Source: Rossellomorea marisflavi
GTDB lineage: Bacteria; Bacillota; Bacilli; Bacillales; Bacillaceae_B
Assembly: GCF_009806575.1 (NCBI RefSeq)
Contig: NZ_CP047095.1
Location: 972,001 to 1,036,000, forward strand
Length of the DNA stretch: 64,000 nucleotides
Direction: 5' to 3'
Numbering within the stretch: position 1 is the stretch's first letter; each line of letters begins with the position of its first letter. The notes below the pieces were generated by a model. It saw only the letters and a list, made by a program, of their open reading frames with translations. It made no database searches and was not told the DNA's origin. Shown piece by piece: positions 58,786-64,000 of the stretch. The position numbers were made by a program, and so were the translations under genes.

Positions 58786-60308
58786 TTGAAGAAGTATTTG
58801 CTGGAGATGAATGATATCTCCAAGGAGTTTACAGGGGTCAAAGCACTGAGCGATGTGAATTTCAAAGTCGAGGAAGGCGAGATCCACTGTCTGATCGGGG
58901 AAAACGGGGCTGGGAAGTCCACGCTCATGAAGGTGCTGAGCGGCGTCTATCCATATGGGACCTACACGGGGGACATCGTGTTCGAAGGGGACGTTCAGCA
59001 ATTTAACAAAATCAGTGACAGTGTGCAGGCAGGCATCGCCATCATCTATCAGGAACTCGCTCTCTTCCCGGATCTCACGGTCTATGAAAATATCTTTGCA
59101 GGGAATGAAGTGAAAGTCGGCGGGTTCATCGACTGGAACCGCACGATCGTGGAAGCCCAGAAGCTTCTGAAGAAAGTGAAGCTCGATGTGAATCCCGATA
59201 CGCTCATCCGCGACCTCAGCGTCGGGAAGCGTCAGCTCGTGGAAATCGCGAAGGCACTCAGTAAGGACGTCAAGCTCCTCATCCTCGATGAGCCAACGGC
59301 GGCCCTGAATGAAGACGACAGCGAAAACCTGCTGGAGCTCTTGAAGGATCTGAAGGCACAGGGCATCACGTGCATCATGATCAGCCACAAGCTGAAAGAG
59401 GTCATCCATATCGCCGACAAGGCGACGGTCATCCGGGACGGGCAGACGATCTGCACCCTCGATGCCTCAACGGGCCAGATCACAGAACCCGTCATCATCA
59501 AGAACATGGTCGGGCGCGATATCCAGGATATTTATCCGAAGCGTCCGAACAAGAAGCACGGCGAGAACATCCTCGAGCTTCACAACTGGTCGGCGTATGA
59601 TCCGCAGCTCGGCCGCCAGGTGATCAAGAACGTCAATCTGTCGGTGAAAAAAGGCGAGATCGTCGGGATCGCAGGACTCATGGGCTCCGGGCGCACCGAG
59701 CTTGCCATGAGCATTTTCGGCAACGCCAAGCACTACAAGCTAGAAGGGGATCTCATCTGGAACGACACCCTCACCGTCCTGAAGCATACGCGTGATGCCA
59801 TCAAGGCGGGCATCGCCTACGTGACGGAGGATCGGAAGGATGATGGACTATTCCTTCTCCAGGATATCAAGAGCAATATTTCCGCTGCGAACCTCGGGGG
59901 CATTTCCTCCAAGGCCGGCGTCATCAATGAAAACGAAGAGATACGGGTAGGGGAGAAATATCATAAATCCCTTCATATCAAGGCATCATCCCTTGAACAG
60001 CTCGTCGGGAACCTGAGCGGGGGAACCAGCAGAAGGTGTCCATCGGGAAATGGCTGTTCGTCGGACCGAAGCTGCTCATCCTCGATGAGCCGACGCGGGG
60101 AATCGACGTTGGGGCGAAGTTCGAGATCTACACGGTGATGAATGAGCTCATCGAACAGGGCCTCAGCATCGTCATGATCTCATCGGAACTCGGGGAGGTC
60201 CTCGGCATGAGCGACCGGGTATACGTCATGGCCCAGGGCCAGATCAAAGGCGAACTTCAAGTCGAAGACGCCAATCAGGAAAAAATCATGGAGCTAGCAA
60301 CGCAATAA
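58786..60308 (+). pseudogene. sugar ABC transporter ATPase (XylG/GguA-like), one-base frameshift
   Basis: Start at TTG 58786, 8 bases after AAAGGGGG. The first ATPase domain is whole (Walker A GENGAGKST near residue 38), and the second starts near 260 (GLMGSGRTEL near 297). At 60019-60023 a run of five G follows NLSGG; family members read [15 protein letters not shown], which needs one more base. The frame therefore shifts and stops at 60138, while the true tail ([20 protein letters not shown]) continues in the next frame to 60308. All other motifs are intact, so the lesion is recent, phase-variable or a sequencing error. Confidence 0.88.
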
Positions 60309-60322
60309 GGGGGTAGACAGAG

Positions 60323-61495
60323 ATGAATATTTTTCAAGAAACAAGGATGCTGATCCGGGACAACATCCGTGACTACGGGATGTACATTGCATTATTCGTT
60401 ATCATTCTAACATTTACATTCATGACCGACGGGCTGTTCATGACGTCGAGGAACATTAGTAATCTATTGGATTCCGCTGGATACATCGCGGTCCTTGCCG
60501 TGGGGATGACCCTCGTCATCGTCATCCGCCACATCGATCTATCGGTCGGGTACGCTGCGGGATTCCTGGGCGCCATCGCGGCGATCCTATTGACCCAGGC
60601 GGGCTTGTCCCCGTGGTTGACCATTCCCATCATCCTCGTCCTCGGGGCGGTCGTGGGACTCTTCAACGGACTTCTTGTGGCACAAATCGGCATCCCGTCC
60701 TTCGTGGCGACCCTTGCCGGCATGCTGATCTTCCGCGGAGCGCTCCTCCAGGTGACGGAGAAGACCGGGACGATCATCATCCAGGATGACAAATTCAATG
60801 CCATCGGGAACGGGTTCATCCCGTCCCTGACACAGGTGAACGGTCTTCACCTCCTCTCCTTGTTGGTCGGAGTCGTGGGTATCCTCCTGTACATCTACAG
60901 CGAATTTTCCACACGCCGCAACAAGATCAAGTACGAGTTCGAAGTCATTTCAGCGCCGATCTTTGCCCTGAAGCTCGTGTTCGTCTCAGCCATCATCGGC
61001 TACGTAACATGGATCCTTGCCGGATACAACGGTTTCTCCTGGACGATGGTCATCATCCTCCTCGTTGTGGTGGTGTATCACTTCCTATCGACGAAAACCG
61101 TCCTCGGGCGTCACATCTACGCCGTCGGAAGCAATCCGGAAGCGGCTCACCTGAGCGGGATCAACGTCAAGAAAATCACGTATATCGTGTTTGGCTCCAT
61201 GGGGATGCTGGCCGCCCTATCGGGAATCCTCTTCACCTCCAGGCTCCAATCGGCCACGACAACGGCCGGGACCTTGTTCGAGCTTGATGCCATCGCCGCG
61301 GCTTACGTCGGCGGTGTATCCAGTGCCGGAGGAGTAGGGAAAGTGACAGGCGCCATCATCGGTGCCATCGTCATGGCCTCCCTCACAAGCGGCATGAACC
61401 TTCTCGGAGTAGGGATCTCCTACCAATACATGATCCGCGGAGGCGTACTCGCAGGCGCCGTCATCTTCGACGTGCTTACCCGCAAAAAACGCTGA
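60323..61495 (+). CDS. sugar ABC transporter permease (XylH/GguB-like)
   Basis: A 390-residue permease with about ten helices. VGMTLVIVIRHIDLSVGYAA near residue 60 and NPEAAHLSGINVKKITY near 275 (the ATPase-contact loop) are hallmarks of the RbsC/XylH family, and AAYVGGVSSAGGVGKVTGAI lies near the C terminus. It forms the membrane channel for the binding protein and ATPase just upstream. GGGGG lies 9 bases before the ATG. A hairpin terminator follows its stop, so the downstream sensor genes are probably transcribed separately. Confidence 0.92.
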   Translation: MNIFQETRMLIRDNIRDYGMYIALFVIILTFTFMTDGLFMTSRNISNLLDSAGYIAVLAVGMTLVIVIRHIDLSVGYAAGFLGAIAAILLTQAGLSPWLTIPIILVLGAVVGLFNGLLVAQIGIPSFVATLAGMLIFRGALLQVTEKTGTIIIQDDKFNAIGNGFIPSLTQVNGLHLLSLLVGVVGILLYIYSEFSTRRNKIKYEFEVISAPIFALKLVFVSAIIGYVTWILAGYNGFSWTMVIILLVVVVYHFLSTKTVLGRHIYAVGSNPEAAHLSGINVKKITYIVFGSMGMLAALSGILFTSRLQSATTTAGTLFELDAIAAAYVGGVSSAGGVGKVTGAIIGAIVMASLTSGMNLLGVGISYQYMIRGGVLAGAVIFDVLTRKKR

Positions 61496-61501
61496 CGCAC
61501 C

Positions 61502-61529
61502 AGGACGGCCCCAAAAGGGTCGTCCTTTT
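61502..61529 (+). terminator. terminator of the sugar transport operon
   Basis: AGGACGGCCC pairs with GGGTCGTCCT around CAAAA and a short T run follows. Confidence 0.75.
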
Positions 61530-61551
61530 GGGCGTTTGGTGAGTGAAGCAT

Positions 61552-61717
61552 GGGGACGGTTCCGGTGAGGCATTCGAGAGGGAATGAAACAAGGGAACGG
61601 TTCCGAAGCGTCAGCCAGAATGCTTTAACCGAAGGGTGTGGCAGGGTGTGGCATGACGAACAAGAACCGTCCCCGTGCACCACCCGCGGATAAACGTGGC
61701 ACATAGGAACCGTCCCC
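61552..61717 (+). repeat. cluster of four GGGGACGGTTCC-type repeats
   Basis: GGGGACGGTTCC at 61552, GGGAACGGTTCC at 61593, AGAACCGTCCCC at 61663 and GGAACCGTCCCC at 61706. The first two face the last two, so the stretch can fold into long hairpins. The words GTGCACCACC follow the last two copies. It occupies the gap between the transporter and the sensor genes. Confidence 0.7.
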
Positions 61718-61806
61718 GTGCACCACCCAAAAAATAGGAAGCACACGGGGCATTGCCGTGCTATGATAGGCATAGGAGATTTGGCATGTACGGGAGGTGA
61801 TGGGAC

Positions 61807-62784
61807 GTGAGGAAGATCGGGTTGGTGGTGCTGTGTGTGGGGGTGCTGATGCTGTGTCATCTAACGTTCCTGTCAGCGAAGAAAGTATTTTTGGCCGATG
61901 AAGGGCCTTTGCGGGAAACGATGCCTGCTGCCAAGGAGCAGCGTCGGCTCGTCCTGATCACCCAGGATACGCAGACGCCGTTCTGGGATCAGGTGGCGAC
62001 GGGGGCGAAGGAGCAGGCGAAGAAGGAAGGCGTGAGTCTCGAGGTGTGGGGGACATACGGGAAGAATGAAGAAGAATTCCTGAAGAATATCGAGATCGCG
62101 ATCCAGTCGAAAGTCGACGGCATCCTCATCCAGGGCATGGACACGCCTGAGTTCAAGGAGCTGACGAAGGTGAAAGCCTCCTTCAACGGGATCCCCGTCA
62201 TCACGGTTGCCAATGACGTGCCCATGAGTGAGAGCCTCCGCCGCACCTACATCGGCTCCGATCCATTCGAAGCGGGCAAGCTCATGGCCGATGCCCTAGT
62301 GAAGGAAATGGGCGATGCGGGCAAGGTCGTCCTCATGGTGGATGCCGAGCGTGAATACAATCAGAATGAGAGAATACGAGGCATCCGCTCCGTCCTTGAT
62401 GACTACCCATCCATCACCATCGTGGAGGGGGAGACGGGCAGCGCCCGCGATCAGATCATCACGGCGACCCGTGAGGTCATGAACCGCGAGCCCGATGTCG
62501 ATGCGTTCATCTCCGTGAATGCGGGGAATCTCGGGGCCATGATCGAGGAAATAAGTAAGCGCTCTCAAGAGGAGGCGTACCTCATCTACTCCTTCGATGA
62601 CGGTCCTGAATCCATGACGCTCCTTGCCCAGGGCAAGATCAACGCCGTCGTCGAACAGGAACCCGAACGCATGGGGGAGTGGAGCGTGCAGCTCATGGAG
62701 GAATGGCTGAACGGGGAGACGGTACCCCTTGACCCCGCCGGCTATATAACCGACGTAAAGATCGTGAAAGGTGACGACCGATGA
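61807..62784 (+). CDS. membrane-tethered sugar-binding protein, sensor type (XylFII/RbsB-like)
   Basis: A 325-residue protein from GTG 61807 behind GGAGGTGAT. Residues 5-24 form a single membrane helix (IGLVVLCVGVLMLCHLTFLS) without a lipobox, and the rest is an RbsB-type two-lobe sugar-binding domain (LVLITQDTQTPFWDQVATGA, then IQSKVDGILIQGMDTPEFKE and GDAGKVVLMVDAERE). It ends in ATGA overlap with a sensor kinase. In Clostridium a similar tethered protein, XylFII, passes the xylose signal to the kinase LytS; this gene most likely does the same for its partner. Confidence 0.85.
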   Translation: MRKIGLVVLCVGVLMLCHLTFLSAKKVFLADEGPLRETMPAAKEQRRLVLITQDTQTPFWDQVATGAKEQAKKEGVSLEVWGTYGKNEEEFLKNIEIAIQSKVDGILIQGMDTPEFKELTKVKASFNGIPVITVANDVPMSESLRRTYIGSDPFEAGKLMADALVKEMGDAGKVVLMVDAEREYNQNERIRGIRSVLDDYPSITIVEGETGSARDQIITATREVMNREPDVDAFISVNAGNLGAMIEEISKRSQEEAYLIYSFDDGPESMTLLAQGKINAVVEQEPERMGEWSVQLMEEWLNGETVPLDPAGYITDVKIVKGDDR

Positions 62785-64000
62785 CCTACATACAGAAGAA
62801 GATCCTCACCCTCATCACGGTCGTCATGATCATCATGTCGGCGATCTGGCTCGCCCTGACCTATTACAATTACCGCACACACGAACAATACAATGATATC
62901 CTCCAGCGCTACCTCGGCATGAATGAGGTATCGCGGAACAGCCAGCAGGTGGTCACGGATCTCAATAACTATATGGTCGAGACCACCGACGGGAATCTCG
63001 CCAAACTGCAGGCAAGCAAAGAAAAGATGAAGGACGGGAAAACCGTCGTGGACGGCCTGCGGAACCAGGATAATGATTTCACCCTATCAAACTATCTGAA
63101 TCTCATCGACAGCCTCGTTGAGACCACGGACCGTTTCCTCCTTTTCCAGGAAGAGAACGATGCGGAAGCGGCGGCAAGGGAGTTTGCCGAGGCGAACCGG
63201 ATCTCGGGATATATTTCCGAAATGACCCTCACCCTGATCGATAAGGAGCTCACGACGTACAATGTGCGCTACCGGGGGATCATGGAGCAGTCCGCCGAAG
63301 TGATCAAGCTCGGGATCTGGGTGCTCCTCCTCATCACCTGTCTCTTGCTGATTGCTTCGTACTGGTTCTCCCTCGGCATCACGCGCCCTGTCTTCAAGCT
63401 GACAAAGGCCGCCAACGAGCTGTCCCGGGGGAATTTCAGTCAGGAGGTGAAGGTGGAGGGGAATGACGAGATCGCCTTCCTCGCGAAAACCTTCGACCGG
63501 ATGCGGATCAACATCAACAACCTCATCTCGGAGATGAAGCAGAAGGCCGCCTTAGAGAGGGAGCTGCAGGAAAGCAAGCTCCTCCTTCAGGAAAGTCAGT
63601 TCAGGAGCCTTCAGAGTCAGATCAATCCCCACTTCCTCTTCAATACGCTGAATACATTGTCGAAGAAGGCCTATATGGAAGGGTCCGAGGAGACGAGTGA
63701 CCTCCTCGTGAGCGTGGCGGGCATCCTGCGCTACAACCTGAAGCGCCAGAACCGCTCCGTCACCTTGGGGGATGAGATCGCTGTGCTCCTTCAGTATATG
63801 GATATCCAGAAGGCACGGTTTGCCGATCGCCTTCAGTTCACCACCGACATCGATCCCTCTTGCCTGGACGCGAAGATCCCGGCCCTCACCCTGCAGCCCA
63901 TTGTGGAGAATGCCGTCATTCATGCCGTCGAACCTCAGGAAGACGGTGGCAGCATCCGCTTCCGGGTGTATGAGGAGGAAGACGGGATCGCGGTGGAGAT
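62781..64000 (+). CDS. sensor histidine kinase, LytS/YesM type, 3' truncated by window edge
   Basis: The frame is open to the right edge (406 codons seen). Two membrane helices (residues about 10-30 and 178-200) flank a helical extracellular domain, followed by a HAMP domain (SLGITRPVFKLTKAANELSR) and a coiled coil. The phosphoacceptor is H284 in SQINPHFLFNTLNTLS, and the ATPase N box is LQPIVENAVIHAV near 372. This is the YesM class, which pairs with AraC-type YesN regulators; such a gene is expected just beyond the window. It should read the binding state of the adjacent sugar-binding protein and control the transporter operon. Confidence 0.9.
   Translation, partial: MTYIQKKILTLITVVMIIMSAIWLALTYYNYRTHEQYNDILQRYLGMNEVSRNSQQVVTDLNNYMVETTDGNLAKLQASKEKMKDGKTVVDGLRNQDNDFTLSNYLNLIDSLVETTDRFLLFQEENDAEAAAREFAEANRISGYISEMTLTLIDKELTTYNVRYRGIMEQSAEVIKLGIWVLLLITCLLLIASYWFSLGITRPVFKLTKAANELSRGNFSQEVKVEGNDEIAFLAKTFDRMRININNLISEMKQKAALERELQESKLLLQESQFRSLQSQINPHFLFNTLNTLSKKAYMEGSEETSDLLVSVAGILRYNLKRQNRSVTLGDEIAVLLQYMDIQKARFADRLQFTTDIDPSCLDAKIPALTLQPIVENAVIHAVEPQEDGGSIRFRVYEEEDGIAVE

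Noticed and set aside
60036-60308. Separate small ATPase gene
   Set aside because: It is the tail of the preceding ATPase in another frame: it completes the signature, Walker B and switch regions and has no start signal of its own.

Overview
The window is a stretch of a Bacillaceae chromosome: a Gram-positive, probably spore-forming Bacillus relative of moderate GC. The evidence is strong AGGAGG-type ribosome sites with frequent TTG and GTG starts, Rho-independent terminators after most units, S-box (SAM) riboswitches before metNPQ, Fur, cre, SigA and SigB-like sites, and close relatives of B. subtilis BdhA, YtkL, YfmT and YfmS. A marine Bacillus/Rossellomorea-type host is a guess only. No rRNA, tRNA, CRISPR, transposase or phage gene was seen.

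Layout. 1-8.8 kb: small housekeeping genes (YolD-like end, acetyltransferases, histidine phosphatase, YtkL hydrolase behind a SigB-like promoter, ProP-like transporter, a methyltransferase and an OmpR/VanS-type two-component pair). 8.8-17 kb: acetyltransferase, a TrmB regulator divergent from a LysE exporter with a palindromic operator between them, a VOC protein, an ABC permease pair without an ATPase (the first with an apparent ATC start), and a GNAT-pentapeptide-repeat fusion. 17-21.5 kb: metNPQ plus an M20 amidohydrolase under two S-box riboswitches in series. 21.5-31 kb: two Fur-controlled units (siderophore-binding lipoprotein, nitroreductase), many small membrane proteins, two damaged small genes, LysR/bdhA, and PadR with a VanZ-like protein. 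31-35 kb: a Hen1-Pnkp RNA repair operon. 36-37.4 kb: small genes including a SinR-size HTH protein.

37.8-53.2 kb is the most unusual part: two tandem giant genes (2,524 and 2,530 codons). Each product has no signal peptide, a unique N-terminal domain, a DUF11-like domain, 23 carboxypeptidase-regulatory-like repeats in the same register, and a C-terminal domain holding all 12 cysteines I could find. Each gene has its own terminator, a TTG start behind a perfect ribosome site, and a shared upstream block that fits a SigK-type promoter. My inference is a pair of disulfide-linked spore-surface fibre proteins; no experiment or search was available.

53.3-64 kb: yfmT-yfmS (aldehyde dehydrogenase and soluble chemoreceptor), an ACR3/BASS-type transporter, then a sugar (xylose-type) ABC transporter under a cre site whose ATPase gene has a one-base frameshift in a G run, followed by a membrane-tethered sugar-binding protein and a LytS/YesM-type sensor kinase running off the end. 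These last genes look like a sensing module for the transporter. Several intergenic repeat families (a structured element of about 95 bp with covarying arms, GGAACCGTCCCC palindromes, and two AT-rich degenerate arrays) lie between the units.
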